64,000 bases of DNA from Pomacea canaliculata (Eukaryota; Mollusca; Gastropoda; Architaenioglossa; Ampullariidae): NCBI RefSeq assembly GCF_003073045.1, contig NC_037590.1, forward strand, positions 17,142,778-17,206,777, given 5' to 3'. The stretch's first letter is position 1. Each line of letters starts with the position of its first letter. Positions 26,677 through 41,481 of this stretch are shown here, one piece after another. The position numbers and the translations under genes were made by a program. Under the pieces are notes generated by a model. It saw only the letters and a program-made list of their open reading frames with translations, did not search any database and was not told the origin of the DNA.

Positions 26677-27600
26677 TTATTTTTGTCCGTGGTTGCAAAT
26701 ATTGTCACGGTGCTTCATGTTACAGGACATTGGTCTTCAAAATTGTCTGGGAACAAACAAACAAGCAAACAAAGAATTGAACGCATTGAATGCCCAGTTA
26801 CTCATCTGGAAATACGATGAAATTCTATTTTAGAAATGCAGTGAACACCCCTTTGTCTCATGTAGTGATTCGTGTTATGTCTCATTATGGAGGGACGAGA
26901 ACTTGAGGAATGTTGTGCCCTCGCCTGACTTTCTCTCGGAGAACAAGACTCGTACAGTCAAAACCATTTTGTGCTTTGGCTTACGGATATCTGAAGCACA
27001 ATTCCTTTCTACTTCGAATCCGGTGTGTGCGACAGACTGAAAACTTTTTAACCAGTCTGCTTCAGAACATTTCAGACTTTACGAATAGTTCGTACTTTTG
27101 AGACATTTAAGCCTTTTGGGACCAAAGTTATTCAACAGGACGAACTGCTCGCTGTTTTGTGGACTTTTATGACAGACGGTGGGATTTACGCATATGTGAC
27201 TTATTTATGGTGATTTGGTGTACATTTTCGTCTGTGAAAGGGAATAAGTTGCGAAAAAAAAAATTAGCAAAAACAAGGAGCGTTTACTGATGGTCAAGTA
27301 GGTTCTAAAGAACAGACAGTTGTCGGATCCATCTTGTCCGACATGAATTACTTAACTAGAGCCCTTTATAATGATAAGGTGTATTTTTAAAGAAAAAATA
27401 ATTTAGAGAATTATATTAAGGGCAGCTTGAGAACGGTCCTCCTGATGTTTGATATCAGCCGCGTTTATACAGCACGTGCTGTGTCGGTCAGTGGACACAG
27501 TGCACCACTCACCAGTTTCAGAAAGGACGAAAAGTTGCTCGATTGTACAAGTGTGAAAGTAGTTCGCTGTGTTATTTCAGACAAAGATGAATGCTATTAA

Positions 27601-27606
27601 AATAAA
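27601..27606 (+). other. Candidate polyadenylation signal for FAM20C
   Basis: AATAAA about 1 kb after the FAM20C stop. No transcript evidence; other hexamers further on are possible. Confidence 0.3.
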
Positions 27607-29260
27607 AACGCCAATAATATAGACCTTAGAGACATTTCTCTCGCAAGGCCTGCTGGGAAGACGTTTGATCTCTGTGCCATTGATGTGTGTCGTGTGCAAA
27701 CCGCGCTGCTGATCAGTGCGCAACTTTAGTTCTTTGTAATATATTATTATTGCAATAATTACATAATTATACAGAACTGGACCAAACTAAAGTGTAATTT
27801 TTAATTATTTCCGCCTTGGAATCAGCCTCGCCAGACATATTGTGAAATGGCCGAGAGCGGCGGACACACGACCTACTCGCTTCCATGTTCACAGTCCCTG
27901 ATCATGTTTATTGAAAACTCCGAGGAATATATATATACTCTCATTTAGGTGAAGATCAGACTTTGAAATGAGGAGTCAATGCAAACTTTATCTGTGAGTT
28001 TGATTGCGCGTACAAATGTGTGTGTGTGTGAGTGAGAGAAAGAGTGTGTTTACATGAACATCCTATAATTATTATGTATGAGTTTCTTTGATCTTTGTCG
28101 GCGGCGATGGTTTCATTGACTTTTTCATTGATTTATATTTGGACGTCGGTATCACTTTGTGTTTCTTCGTACATTATGACTCCATGAAACATGGCCGTTG
28201 TGTCGGTCGGTAAGTGCCTTTAATTCTTTGTAAGCGTTTAACTGTAAACAAGTGAAATGACTCGTGACTGCCGGCCTGTGTTCATGAACTGTCGGCTGCA
28301 AGCAACAAGTTTTAGATAACTCAACTGCTATCGACTGCAGGAAAACAGTTTGTAGATGTTGCCCGAAATTAACAATTAGTGGTTTAAGTGGCGAGTGTCA
28401 GGCAGTGTGTAAGACAACGTTTAATTAAAGCGCTAGTAGGGTGTAAAATGTTTCTAATGAGCGGGAAAGTTCAGTGCAAGATGCTTTTTCCCCAGTTCTG
28501 AGTAAATACTCCAACGAATATCACCATGCACAGAAAGAGGACAAGAACCCTGACGTCAGCATAGTACTAGGAGACGTTTATGTGAAAAAGCTCAGTCAAT
28601 GGAAGAGCTGGGAAATATGTTAATTAGGAATATCATGGAGTCACGATTTTGACTTCTTTCTGTGCATGGCGATGTTTGTAGAGGTCTAAACTTTCCAAAA
28701 TTTTAACAGCAGATTTCAATTTTAGCTTAACAAGACTTCAGTTCTATTGAAAGTGTGAGAAGGACTTCAATCCTAGCTTTACATGATAACAGACCAGTTT
28801 AGCAAACATTTGATAGTAAACTTTGTTTACTTGAAGCGGAAATTAACTGTCGATGGACGTTGAGATTTTATAATCCCTTTCGACTTCACTTCAACTTTAG
28901 CAAACCCTAAAATTGTTGATTGCCTTCAGTGTTGACAGCTCTTAGTGATAATAGTGATGTCAGCAATTTGAACCAAAGAAAGGCCACGCCAACAAACAAA
29001 CGAACGGAGGAAAAAAGTAACAGAAATAAGAATATAACTACACTGTTTATTCAAACCAGATTCTGCCTGGTGATGGAACAACCACGTAACCAGATTAGTT
29101 CACTGCAAGATATTACTGTAAATTGTTGCTTAATTCCACATTGTTCTTTGTATAATCAGTGAGTTTGATGGGAACATAGAGGGTGAGCTGCGTGGACCAC
29201 GCCAGCTATTTCCACTGACAGCTAGGATGATCGAATAATTGGTTCATAAGCCAAAATAAA

Positions 29261-29294
<34 letters not shown>
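29261..29294. repeat. (GT)n(GA)n microsatellite
   Basis: Ten GT units run directly into seven GA units. Confidence 0.9.
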
Positions 29295-32090
29295 AATATC
29301 CAGATAGAAAAAAAAAGATGACCTATGTTTGACATGAACTTAATCTTAAGTATGTGAATAAGAAATGTCAATCTTCGTGAATGACTACAAACATCTGGCT
29401 TAAAAATTGTGAACATTCTGTTTAATTTACAGTTCAGACCAATGTTTGACATGTACAAGGAGTGTGAACAAGCTTCGATTACTTCGGAGTGAAAGCAGCC
29501 CACTGCTTGACCCGCGACTGTTTTAGTCAGTGAATCATGACCTTCGACCTCCAGACTGTCAACACCAGCGATTATCTTCACACCCTTGTTGGTGCTTACA
29601 AATTGTTCTGTCATGGTTGTCATGTAGCCTCAGTAGTTCTCCGCCTTCAGTTCGACTGGAAGCTTGTCATACAACTTGTCCTATGGGAAATCATTATGTT
29701 CTCAGCCTCGGTGCCATGAGCGTTTTAATTTTCATTTATTATATTTTTTGTGTCCTTTTTTGTTCACGAAACTCCCTGTAGGGTTCGTTCACCGTCTGAA
29801 AATTACTGGAACTTGTATGTACAAAACACAGGTCAAGGTTCGTGCTACCAGCTTGAATGTAGATGCAGGAGACGTTGGAGACAATACTGAGCTATGTATA
29901 GACGATAATGGAGACGATAAGGACTATGTATAGTGTTGATGTCATTCTTAGTGCAAATCTGAAGTCCATGAGTGCTGGACTACATGTGAATGGACCTGAG
30001 TCTGTGATGGTAGAGATGCTGTGAGGTTGGCAGCATGGAGTTGCTGTACAAACGCCTTCGAAACGTTTATGTCGAAAGGCGTGGTGAGTGGTTGTGAATT
30101 GAGAATAACTGTCGAGAAAGTACTGTGTAGTGATCTTTCCCCAGGACTATTGAAAAGGATCGGGATCCCTTCGCGATGATGTATTTCGGTCGTCAAACAC
30201 CGATGCATCATGGAACTGCTGACGTGGGCGGAAGTTTATCAGCGTTTGTTGACTGACAACAGTAAATACACACATACACTCTGCGTCCAGATGATTGGTT
30301 ACTCGGTGTTTCTTGATGATTATTTTCCGTTGATACGACGAGATTGTAAAAGTATTTTAACAGTACTTTATGTTTACTAGTTTTTTTTTTAATTTACCTT
30401 TAATTTTTTTATTTTTTTATTTTTTTTTTTATAAATTTTTGTTATTTGTTTATTTACCCTTTTATGGGCTGTGGCACTTTATTACCACTGACAGACCAAC
30501 ATGGTGAACTTGTCTGAAGCACTGTCTCCCGACTCTCTTGCGGTGCTGCCACAGTAATTAAAAAAAGTCTTATTATTTAAGTTTACAATTTATGACAGAC
30601 CCATGTCGCTAAACCTTTGTTAAGCTTTCTTTCTTATTTCGTTCCATCCTTCATTAAGTCTCATTTTCGTTTTCTTTACTCAGTGTTAGGCGTCTGAGGA
30701 AAACGGTTAAGTCCTCTTAGGGAAGCCATTCAGTGAATGTGAGTCTGTTGAGGTAAAAAAAAAAAGACGTTGCCGTATTTTCCTGACGTCTACGTTACCT
30801 TGGCAACTACTTTCATCAGACGTTTAAAAAAAAATGAAGTTTTTTTGTTGTTGTCTTTGTTGTTGTTTTACGAAAAGCATCGTTGAAGAGGATCTTTGAC
30901 CATCAGCACGATGCTGTTTGCTGAGCAGTTATGGGTGGAACAGAGCTTTGTGTCCGACCTTGATTCCTAATAAACGAGAAACAGGTTTTCCTTTTTTTTT
31001 TTTTTTATTTCACATAAGGGTGGTGGAGGACAGGTTGTGAGGTCTTGGACTGAAGCACTGATCTCTGGGATTGGGGCAGCACGGTGAAAGGTCATGATTC
31101 AGTTCTGCGGACATCGGATTTCGTGATAGGGCTGCGGGGTTTTGTTTTGTTTCTGTTTTGTTTTTGTTTGGGGGTTTTTTTTTTTTTTTTTGGTTTCTTT
31201 TTGCTTTGGGTTTGATTTTTGTTTTGTCTTTAATGATGTTTCTTTCGTGAAAACAAGGATGAAGAAAATATTCACTGGAAAATTTACTACAGCGATGCGA
31301 TATCAAAGAGATATAATTAAATGAATGAAAGAGTCGATGGATCAATGAATATTTGTTCAAAGCAGCGTATTTTCCAAATGGCGTTCAGAATTGATTGTAA
31401 GTTTGGCCATTCACATGCAACATTATTCCTGTAACCCTTTCTTCGCCTTCGCATCTGTGGCGATGGAGTGGAACATGTAGTGTGACTGAGAAATCCATTA
31501 GAAACTTGGCTTGTTTGGTTTCCTAACACTTTTATGTTTGCCTACTGTCGTATAAAGTTCTAGATTTTTCCTTTTTCAAATCACATCCTTTCTTTCATTG
31601 ATCAGTGATATAATTTGTCGAAGGAAATGACCGAACCTTTCGAACCAGCAGCGAGAAACTCTGACCGACTAAACTGAGCATTTTGCCAGAAAGAAATGTC
31701 AGAAACAAATAAAAAAAAATATTTCTTAAGCCTGGTGTGGGGATTTTTTTTTCAAAACAAATCTGCCTCAGTGCACAGAAGGTAGGAAGATGTTTGCAAC
31801 GGAAGCAGCTTCCATTATGTAACGAACCAGCACAGCATAACGAGAACATTCTCCATTCTGATTTTTTGAATAAAGCAGCCTTGTAGTTATTTGATGAACA
31901 GAGCTCACGTTATCTGAACACGCAAACAACTATCGCAAAGCAGTTGTTGATTACGATGGTCCTTTCGGGGGTTGTGTTAACTGAGATGAGGCAAAAACAT
32001 TTACCGATACGAGGGTTGTGACTTCTATTTTTTCTTTGCCTTTTTTGTGTTCACAGACCCAAGCAACATGGTTCATGTGTGATTGCTCGC

Positions 32091-32132
32091 GTGTGTGTGT
32101 GTGTGTGTGTGATTGCGTGTGTGTGTGTGTGG
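32091..32132. repeat. (GT)n microsatellite
   Basis: GT repeat interrupted once by GATTGC. Confidence 0.9.
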
Positions 32133-34460
32133 CTTTAATTTAACATCTGTTCCTTGTGGAATGTTCCTCTGGCCTGCTGATGCTTGTTATCGCCGAGTCT
32201 CAGAACCATATTATTATTATTGCACATGAACTCTGACTCTGGTAGATAGATATTTTGTTGTGCAGACCAGGATGGGAGAAAGAGTTTGGTCATTAAAATG
32301 TACAAATCTCTGTTGCGGTTTTCTTGATTGTATTTTTTAATTTTAAATTTATGAATTATTTTAGTTCTAATGAGAGTGCTCGTGCGAGTTTTCTGGGAGA
32401 CTGACGGATGCGTGATGGAAGAAAGTTCATCTATCATTGACTATTCAAGTAACTCACATCGGTGAAAGTTTTTGATTGCTTGGGCATCACTAGTAACTAC
32501 TTATTGCTGGCCATTGATAGTTTAGTGACCGTTATTGTACCCTCTAGTGACACCATTCACTGAGTGGAGGTCCGAGCCAATAATTCGTTGGCTGCAAGAG
32601 GCAAATACCTAAACGGACGTTTATCCAAATAAAATGCATACGCATGCAGACAGGCAAACACACACACAACGTGCTAGTAGTGTCCTGACTTACACCGAAG
32701 GTCCAATGTATAGGGATGTAGTTGACGAAGTTTGACTGAGAACCGTAAAGTTAAAGGGGTCGACACCGTGTTTACTCTGGTGCCGAAGAAGTCTGAGAAT
32801 GGAGAAAACACCATGACGCCCGCTTCAGGTTTGACTTAGTGACATGACACCTTTACATTGTCCTTGACCTCTGCCATTGTCCTACTTTGTTCACTAGGGC
32901 CTGGGGTTGGGGGTGAGGGGTGAGGGGTGCATAGCAATGTGTCGCTAGGCACCAGCCAGATGGTTAATACGAAGCGGTCTGTCTAAAAGAACGCGAGCCT
33001 TCCACTGCCGGACAATGCATGAATAGCGGGCCTGGAGGAGGAAACACATTTGTGGAAATCGCTCTCCCAGAAATGCACAACATCACTGTTTCTACTCTTC
33101 TTGTACAGCCAGCACGTGACAGACAAAACAGCATTGATCGGCTGCACATGTCGCACGTGCTAGCAGTTACCACAGTAACCCCTGGCAACCACCGGGCTCT
33201 TATTCTCACGGCCCTCTTATAGGGCTCTGTTTCCCCAACGAAGACGACGACGAAGAAGAAGAAACACATAAGGACTGTTTTAATTATGTTGAACTGTAGT
33301 CATTGAATGAGGCAACTAATGCGAGAATTTCGAGGGTGCCAATGACAGTCCAGAGATCTGTCGACAGCTCCACCATCATGGCATTTACGACCTCACGGGA
33401 AACAGAGCTTCAACTTCATAAACCTCTTTTTGAAATCCAGCATTGTATGGAAGTAAACATGGTGATTTTAAATCATTTAGAATTCAATACATCCTTGATA
33501 GAAAACATGAATCATTCCTGTGGCTGTAGTCCGCGGTTGGTTTCTACTGACAACGCCAACAGATAACGAAGAACAAGGCAAGGGAGGCAACAACGATGGA
33601 AAAGATTCCACTGTTGAAGATGAGTTGTTTCCCTGTAACTATTCCTTTTTGGAGAAGGGCTGTGGAAGTTAGAATTTTATCCAGTGCATTTATAGTGCAT
33701 CTACCCAGTATACCATTACGAAGCAGCCTCTGCGTCTTGAAGAAGAATATATTAGCAAGCATTGTATGTATTCATGTGTATACATGTATGGTCGCCTAAT
33801 ACCCCTCCCTTTTTTTTTAACAGAGGAGTGAATGTGTTGTGAATAAGGGGAAGGGATATATACAAAGGCAAGCAACTGGGGTGTTTTCTGCATGCTTCTA
33901 TAACCCTATGGGTGCACAGAGCAGATAACTAAATTAATCTATGAGCATATGTACATGCAGAAATGCACACGCGTGGGTTCAGAGAAGCAAAATTACACGC
34001 TCATGTGGATCGTGCTGCAGAAATTCTAACGCCTGCAGACATCCATTTTTTTGTTTCCAGAAAAAGCACAAGGAGAACAAAGGGGTAGTGAGAGGATGAG
34101 ACATCAAGATTAACGATGATTTGAACTGTAATGAATACAAGTACATAATACGAAGATGAATAATTGAACAGCGCAAAAACAAACAAACAATGAGGCTAAT
34201 GGGTTGCCAGCCTCGCCCAGGACAAGACGGACAACCTGGGGTATTTAAAAAAAATGTTAAATGATTAAGTTTGACAAAAACAGACAAAACAGGAATGGGA
34301 TTGGTGTACGAATGTCCCTAATCTTCAAAAATAGTAGGTTTTACTGTCAAACTTTGTAACTGATAGAACCCCGCGCCGCCTTTGGGTGACCCAGGAAAAT
34401 GACACGCAATTCATCCAAGGAATGTAGACAACTAGAGAGAAAGCCAAGTCGTCTCTGAAA

Positions 34461-34496
34461 CAAAAAAAAAAAAAAAAAAAAAACAACAACAACAAA
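34461..34496. repeat. Poly-A followed by AAC repeats
   Basis: A run of about 22 A passes into four AAC units. The arrangement resembles an old retroposon tail, and the tract at 39837 has the same form, but no body was recognised. Confidence 0.75.
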
Positions 34497-36485
34497 ACGG
34501 AGAAGAAATTAGAATTACGAAATGTAAGACTTCTAACAACGGTGGACGTGCCGTTAGAAAAAAAAGTTCACCTTCATTTTCTCTTTCTCTCGCTCGCTCG
34601 CTGACTCTTTCAGTCCACTTTGATCTCTGAGCTTTGCTAGGCTTTCTACCAGTAACAGAAGCCCCTTAACATCTTTGCGTTCAAGCGAAAGGCAAGGAAA
34701 GGTGAGGACAAATGGCAGCGTGGGTTGAAGACTCGGGTGTCGCATGTTTGCCTCTCAACGTCTGTTCGCTGTTTCATTTGATTATCGATCTCTGTGCGGG
34801 TATATACGGAAATGTTTCGATCCAAACACAAAAATAGAACTTTCTGAAGCCATGGAATGATTCAAACACTGCCTACGCGTAATGTAAGAACTCCACATAT
34901 TGATAAGACAGGGGAAAAAAACAACTCTTCTCAGAGACGGCTTACAGCCGCAATCTGCATTTGAAAGTAGAGAGCTTCAAAGGAATGTACATTCTAGAAT
35001 CTTACATGTCTAATCATTGCTGTTATTAGAAAATTTAATAAACGGAAAATAAAATATAATTTTAAAACATTGAAAATTATTAAAGTAATAGACGACAGAC
35101 TGTAAGTAGTTTGTAGATGGACAATAGAATATAAAATAAATAGATAATAGGTAGAAAAAGCATAAATAAATACATTACTGGGGAGGTAATTAAATAGATT
35201 ACAGGTGGACAAAAGGTGATATGTAAATGGGAGCAAGAAAACAAAATGTAGCGCGTGTTTGCGTGCAATGTGTGCACAATCAGATTATAGTCTTAACCCT
35301 GCACATTCACGAAAGAAGAAATTAAAACAATAGAACCTGTTTATTAGTCTTATTAATTATTTACTCCTTGATCACCTAACGATAATAAAGCGCGTAGACC
35401 TAAACATGCACAAAAGTACACTAAAATCCCCAACCAACCTCCACCCCGAGTAGAACTAACAAAGTATGTTTGATGCAAAGCGAGATACCCTAAATAATGG
35501 AGATTGTCTTCAAAGACAGGTGAAAACGATGGGTCGTCACGTCCACGGCAACGAATCAATGATCTTAAGAGATCGATACCAACAGTTGGCTGTACTTTAA
35601 TTTGCTGAATATTTAATCAATACGATTACTGCTTCAAAACGACCGTAAACAACATGGTTTTCGATGTCATGGAAGGAAGAGTGGAATTTCAGTTCTACTG
35701 CCACTTAGATACTCAGATCGTTTCACTCCAAGAGAAGAGCACTTGCGCCTTTTATCAAAACGCACCTGGTGTTTGCCATGCCACGAGCGACCATAACATT
35801 TGCAGTAAAACACAGGAATACAAACAAGACTGCACGGGCACACAATCAGACACACACTAACACACTCTTTCTGAAGAAACACTCCCCCAATGCAGACGAC
35901 GATTGGGGGGATGGATTGGAAACAGACAAACACACAAAGACTTTGACAGGCAAACTGAAAAAAGAAAGCGATAACATGTTTGTACGTGTTCACACAGGAA
36001 ACCAAAAAGTGTTTCAGACGAGGAAAGGAGTGTTAACAAAGAAGGAAACTGATAAATTATTTTTAAATATTTTTTCTCGTTGTCTTTACAAAAACAAACA
36101 GCAGATTTTGTTTCTCACCAAGGTTGTGTTTATCTCCATACATAGCCTTTCAAATAAATATTGACTATTTTCTTTGCTAATCTCCTCGTTTCTCTCTCTC
36201 TCTCTCTGTGTTTTCGTACACGGGCGTGTATATATGTGGTGTGTGCACGTCCGTCCCACTTTCCACCGGCCTTGACATCACAGAGAATTTTTTTAAAATT
36301 ATTTTTGATGCGTCTCGCTCACGCCGTACATACAATGCTTGCGAAATCTCCAATGTCCCTCAAGGAAAAAATAAAATAAAATATCTCGAATCGCGTCTAC
36401 CTTTTGCAATCTGCCCTCTTGTTTCTGCTTCCACATCTCAAGATGTCATGACAGTTACGAGTGCACTAACGCACGCACGCGCGTG

Positions 36486-36505
36486 CACACACACACACAC
36501 ACACA
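36486..36505. repeat. (AC)n microsatellite
   Basis: About ten AC units. Confidence 0.9.
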
Positions 36506-37682
36506 TAATTAAAAGGAGATTACAGACAGGAATATTAAATATTTATTTGAAAGGTTGCAAAGGTAAAAAGGAGAAGGAAATGGTTCCCGATCAGAGAGAG
36601 ATGGAGGGATGGTGATATGAGATACGCTAGCCAGGGAGGAACCGTGAGGAGTGGGAGAAGGGAAGAAGGAGAGACGTGTCTGTGAGTGCCACTGATCCTT
36701 GGCACTGGCCTGTCGGCAGCTGCACAGCCACCTTGCGTGCATCGTCTGCAGCTGGTGTGTGGCCAAACGAGATGATGTGCATGCGGTGCGCGTATGTCTC
36801 AGCTTTTTGACGTGCAGCGCTGCACAGTGCAGTACACACGTACGAGTGAAGAAATAAGGTAGGTGCTGGAGAAGGGTGCTGAATGCGTTGGGTTGTGTAG
36901 ATGATGATGGAGGATGATTGATGATTGATGGCGATGACGATGATGATGATTTTAAAAATTGCTGTCTGTTGCTATTGGTGTTGCTGTTGTAGTCATCTGT
37001 ATAGAATTTGTACTGTGAATGCTTCTGTTATTGAAGTCTTGTATAAAGGCGTGTTGTGTAGCATTAAGAGGAGGCTTCTAAACTTCAGATGTTCTTAAGC
37101 AGTAAAGCTTTCTCAATTCTGTAATGTTTACTTCGCAGTGTAATGCTTGGCGAGGACGAAGATATCTATTCACCAGCAAGCCCTGTCAGATAGCACTTGA
37201 TACTTCCAGCTAAAAATTAAGATAAACAAAAATTATCTGATAAATACATCCCTGTAATTAAGATTCACGAGTGTAGCAGCCACTGTATCTTAAGCCACCT
37301 GCTTGCATGCCTGTATGTGTCTTTCTTTTATACCTGTCATGTCTGTATGTCTGTCCTTCTTTTATACCTCTCATGCCTGTCAAACTGTCTGCCAGTCTGT
37401 ATGCTTGCATCGTACCCCTGTTTGCCTTCTTTAGTGTGCCTCTCTGTTCTTCTTTCCTTGGAAAGTATTCGGTGCTCATGTACTAGTAGCGGAAAAGGGG
37501 ATCTAATATGACCTGACACAGTTCTTTTGAAAAGTATGCCATTGGTAAAGCTAGAAAAAAAACTTAAAGTGCACTATCACGTGTTCTTTCTGATCTTTGA
37601 AGCAACAGCAGCACACTTGTACTTCAATCGAACGCACTGATCCATGATATAGGTCTTTGTATATCTCCATTCCCTCCCTGCG

Positions 37683-37722
37683 TGAGAGAGAGAGACCGAG
37701 AGAGAGAGAGAGTGTGTGTGTG
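37683..37722. repeat. (GA)n(GT)n microsatellite
   Basis: GA repeats with an interruption (CC) change into GT repeats. Confidence 0.85.
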
Positions 37723-39834
37723 ATTGTACCTGATGCAATTTATGATAGCTGTCTGACATCTATCCAGGTGGCATCTGATGACACTCTTGACAATAAAATA
37801 TTTTATAGTTTAAGAAAGGATTTGAATGATTTGTTTTATCGCAGTTTACTAGGAATGTGAACACACCGCGCGGTGCAACACATTCTTGTCACAAGCAGGG
37901 CTGTCTGCATGATTTAATGACTCTAGTTTAGAAGTCTGAAATCATCAACAGATTTTATGCATGAGTCAAGAGCAATCACTTAAGAGAGGTGAAGGTAGAC
38001 TCCTAACTTTTATTTGAGATGAAGAGTTATAGCCTTTTTGGGGGGCCATTTTTTGAGGGGGTGTCTAACCTCGCTCTCTCTCTCCTCCTCGCCTGTTCCC
38101 TATAGCCGGGTGGACTGAGAGAAGTTCCCTGCGTACCACGGCATAAAGACATTAGTGTTGTAATCACTCGGGTAGCTGCCCTAGAGTAGTCATGCACGCA
38201 GTGTCCTAACATCATCCGCCACTTACCAAAACAAACAAACAAATAACCAATCCCTCTGACCATCTTTGCGCCCCCCACTTCCCTTTCAACACTTGCCCTC
38301 TCGGCAACTTCCTAGTTCGCTTATAGAACCCGCTCCGTGTGTGTCTTTAGTTTTTTTCTTTATTTCTTTTACTTTGATTTACATGCATTTTGAAAGATAA
38401 CGTTTACTCACGATATCTCAATCACCATCAAGCCTGTAAAGGCGTCATATATTTTTTTGCTCTTTCTGACCCTCGTTTCGTGCTTCAAATGTCGCAACTT
38501 GACATCCTGGCTACAAGGTACAGCCACACAGCATGAGTGCAGACCTGAAGGATTGACAGCACTGGGAAAGAACATTTTACAGCAGCGAGAAGAAGGAGAA
38601 AAAGCAAAGACGATTGAAGACAAAGGGTATTGTTCGGCACAAACTATGAATAGTAGAAATGCAAATCTGTTTGACATGCAGTTAGAACTAGGGTATCTTT
38701 CAGTGCGCATGCGCATGTGAATAAAGCATCGTCTCTGCGCATGTCTGTTTTATATCCCTGGACACGGGTGGAGGGAGAAACAAATTGCACGTCCGCTTGT
38801 TAGCATATGATTTAAAAAGAAACATGCTCTGGCCTTTAATCTTCCTTTAGACATTACGCGATCAGGTGCTGATTACATTTTGAACGAGGCTGAATTCTTT
38901 TATCGTATTTCAGAAACAATATCAAGAGCGCGAATCACATGCAGCGGTAGGCAGGTGCATCGATCTGAGACCAGGTGGAAGCAGCTGATTGGGCGTTAGC
39001 TGAATGGAGGACTGATGCGTGACATCCAGAGGCCAGGTACATAATCGCGATAATCGTAATACCAATCACCTAAAATGCTTATAAAATATTCTCATTTTAA
39101 TTAACAGAATGGTAAGTGCCAGCATCTAGTAGGTAGTTTAGTCGGTTTGGATAGGACGTACATCGAGGCATCGTTTGGGAGCGGGTTAAAAAAGCAGGGT
39201 TTTTTCTTTAGTAAAGGGAAGTAACAAACAAGCGCAATATAATGTTTGTTCTTCCTGCTGTTACCTCCCTTGAGCCACATGGTAAGTACTGGATGCTTAG
39301 GTTAAAATTTCCGAGACTGTTCTCTTTTCTTTTGATAAAACAAAAGATTTCCGCTGTCTTATGTCAAGATTCGGAGTGCTGAAGCTGCCATCGGTTTAGG
39401 AAAGCCAATAGCCTTGAACCTTTGACTTTGCAACTGCCTCTTCTCTCGTCCCCTGTCCCCCCATCCATACTTTAATAGCTCGACATTTATCATGTCAGAC
39501 TTCTTTGCACGAGGATGAATGTCTGTCACGCAGACAGACATTTGTGATGCAGTCAGTCGTTTTGATGTTCTTAGCCTGATAACAGCTTGCTGCAGTCTTT
39601 TCTCAAGCAGTGACGGGTGTATCGCGATTGGAGGATAAACAATGTTTTTCCTCAGCCTCTACCCCAACACCTACGTGACCCATAACACTTGGTGTAACGA
39701 TTGATTACAAGAAGTATGTCACTTACAAAATCAAGGTCTCTGGACTACTTTTACCATTCCAATGGACGATGTTTGGCTTCGGAGGGGGATTTAACTCCAT
39801 GGTGACAGTGAAAGACGTTCCTACTTGCACATTA

Positions 39835-39836
<2 letters not shown>

Positions 39837-39867
<31 letters not shown>

Positions 39868-39897
39868 AACAACAACAACAAAAAAAAAACAAAAAAC
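39837..39897. repeat. Poly-A with AAC repeats (61 bp)
   Basis: About 30 A, then AAC units, then more A-rich sequence. Such long A runs are also likely sites of assembly length error. Confidence 0.8.
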
Positions 39898-41429
39898 GAG
39901 GAGGTGCATAAGTGCAACCATGCAGGGCAACCGGGTCCCTTGTAAGTGTAATCCTAAATTATTTTCCCAGTATATGCTTACAATTCGATTTCGATGTCTA
40001 CATTTCATTCAGTAAATGTTCATGCGCGATAAATCCTCGGTGTCCAGCAGCCTTCCTACTCCAAGCGCGTCCAGAGAGAATAATTATGTCACCGCTGACT
40101 ACTCTTCCTACTCCAAGCTCCATACCCCGACGGCACGCCTACCTTAGGCCAGGAAATAGTATAAAATACTATACAGACTTATTATACTCAACATCTGTAT
40201 GTGTAACGCTTGGTGGTCTTTTTTCAGACCTTTTTTAAGAAAGAAAAAGAAGGAAACAAATCCACTCACCAAGGCCAGGCGGACCCGGGTACAGCATATT
40301 CCTCCCCTCCCCCTTTCGTCAAGACTGCAAGCACACACACACATGTGCGCGTAAACGTGATGCTGCTTTCTGTATTCAACTACAAAGCAACGTATTTAAC
40401 AAGAAATAAAAATCATTGAAAAATGACCCATCCGTTTATCTCACTAACAACGTGCATTAGTTGGCTGCTCCGTTTACTGACAGCAGACGACCAATCTGGA
40501 CCCCCCTGCAGATCCCTTTAACAAAAAACAAAAAAACAAAACCTCTTCACCCTCTAAATCACGCACTCCGTGGTTTTGTGGTGTGCAGGCTGGCTGACAT
40601 TCACAGTGAAGTAGGGTTTTATTTGCACTCCAAACTGCAGGCACGCGGCATGGCGGTCCCCCATGACACTGGGCGGAAATGTCTCATTATTTCATTTTAA
40701 TGTTTTAGTCCCCGCAGAGTAGGGGACCAGAGACTGTGGCATGACCAAGTGTTGGCAGTGGCGGAGAGAAAAGGTGTGGAGAAGAGAGTACAGAGAGGTG
40801 ACAAGGTGGGTAACGACCACACTACAATCACAACATTTGCCAGGAGAGTTGTCAACCCTGTCCACCATGAAGTGCGGTAACGGAAGACGACGGCAGGAGT
40901 GTGGAAATGTAAGGAGAGACGAGTGAGCCTCTCTTGCTTCGCTGATATGTCGATCAGTGTGGATACCTACTCACAGTTTCTCAAACAGATACTGATAACT
41001 CGCCAAGAGTGGAGAATTGCTGTTTGTAAATAACCAGTGACTCATTTCAAGGGCTCCACACCTGACTGAGGACAGCTCGCTGTGACAGGAGTTTGTTGAT
41101 CGCAACCAGCCACGCACACCTCGTTACGTGCAGCGTTACGTCTACGTGATAAACATTTTGTGTACGTGTCTTCCACCCATTCCACCATACTTTCTATTTA
41201 TTTTTGATTGGGCTGAATAACTTTTCAAAATTTTGTTTCGTATTTTTCGTCTCTGTCTTCCTCTTTATTTTATGTTGCGGCTCACACTGCTCTCTCTTTC
41301 TCTCTGTCTCGCGATACGTGTGCTTGTGTCTGTGCGACCGTGAATGCGGGAGAAGGAATGTCGCCGGCTTGTGTTGAGGTGTGTGTTGTTCGGTCACAAA
41401 TCTCTGCATTTTGAATTCCTTTTATAGCC

Positions 41430-41471
41430 ATGGCAACAGCATCCGACGTCCACTACCACCGCCAGCAGTAA
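41430..41471 (+). promoter_or_regulatory. Upstream ORF in the leader of the receptor gene
   Basis: A 13-codon frame (MATASDVHYHRQQ) starts in a strong context (AGCCATGG) and stops 10 nt before the receptor ATG at 41482. If the leader is transcribed from this point, the uORF would be expected to reduce translation of the receptor. A possible acceptor (TTTTATAG) sits just before it. The transcript start is unknown. Confidence 0.4.
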
Positions 41472-41481
41472 AGTCGTCATC

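Larger units (their letters stand above)
26608..41481. other. Gene-poor intergenic region (about 15 kb)
   Basis: No exon with recognisable homology was found on either strand. It begins with the FAM20C 3' UTR. It contains (GT)n/(GA)n arrays (29261-29294, 32091-32132, 36486-36505, 37683-37722), T-rich runs (30378-30450, 31141-31230), A-rich runs ending in AAC repeats (34461-34496, 39837-39897), a GAT-rich stretch (36901-36951), one CRE palindrome (28552) and one perfect NRF-1-like palindrome (38705). The right end may include the promoter and a 5' UTR intron of the receptor gene. Confidence 0.6.

Noticed and set aside
26338-26708. Minus-strand and +1 frame open frames across the last FAM20C exon
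   Set aside because: They are shadows of a GC-rich exon whose real frame carries the FAM20C C-terminus.
36208-36615. 135-codon open frame in the gene desert
   Set aside because: It runs through an (AC)n repeat, has no recognised domain and no splice partner.
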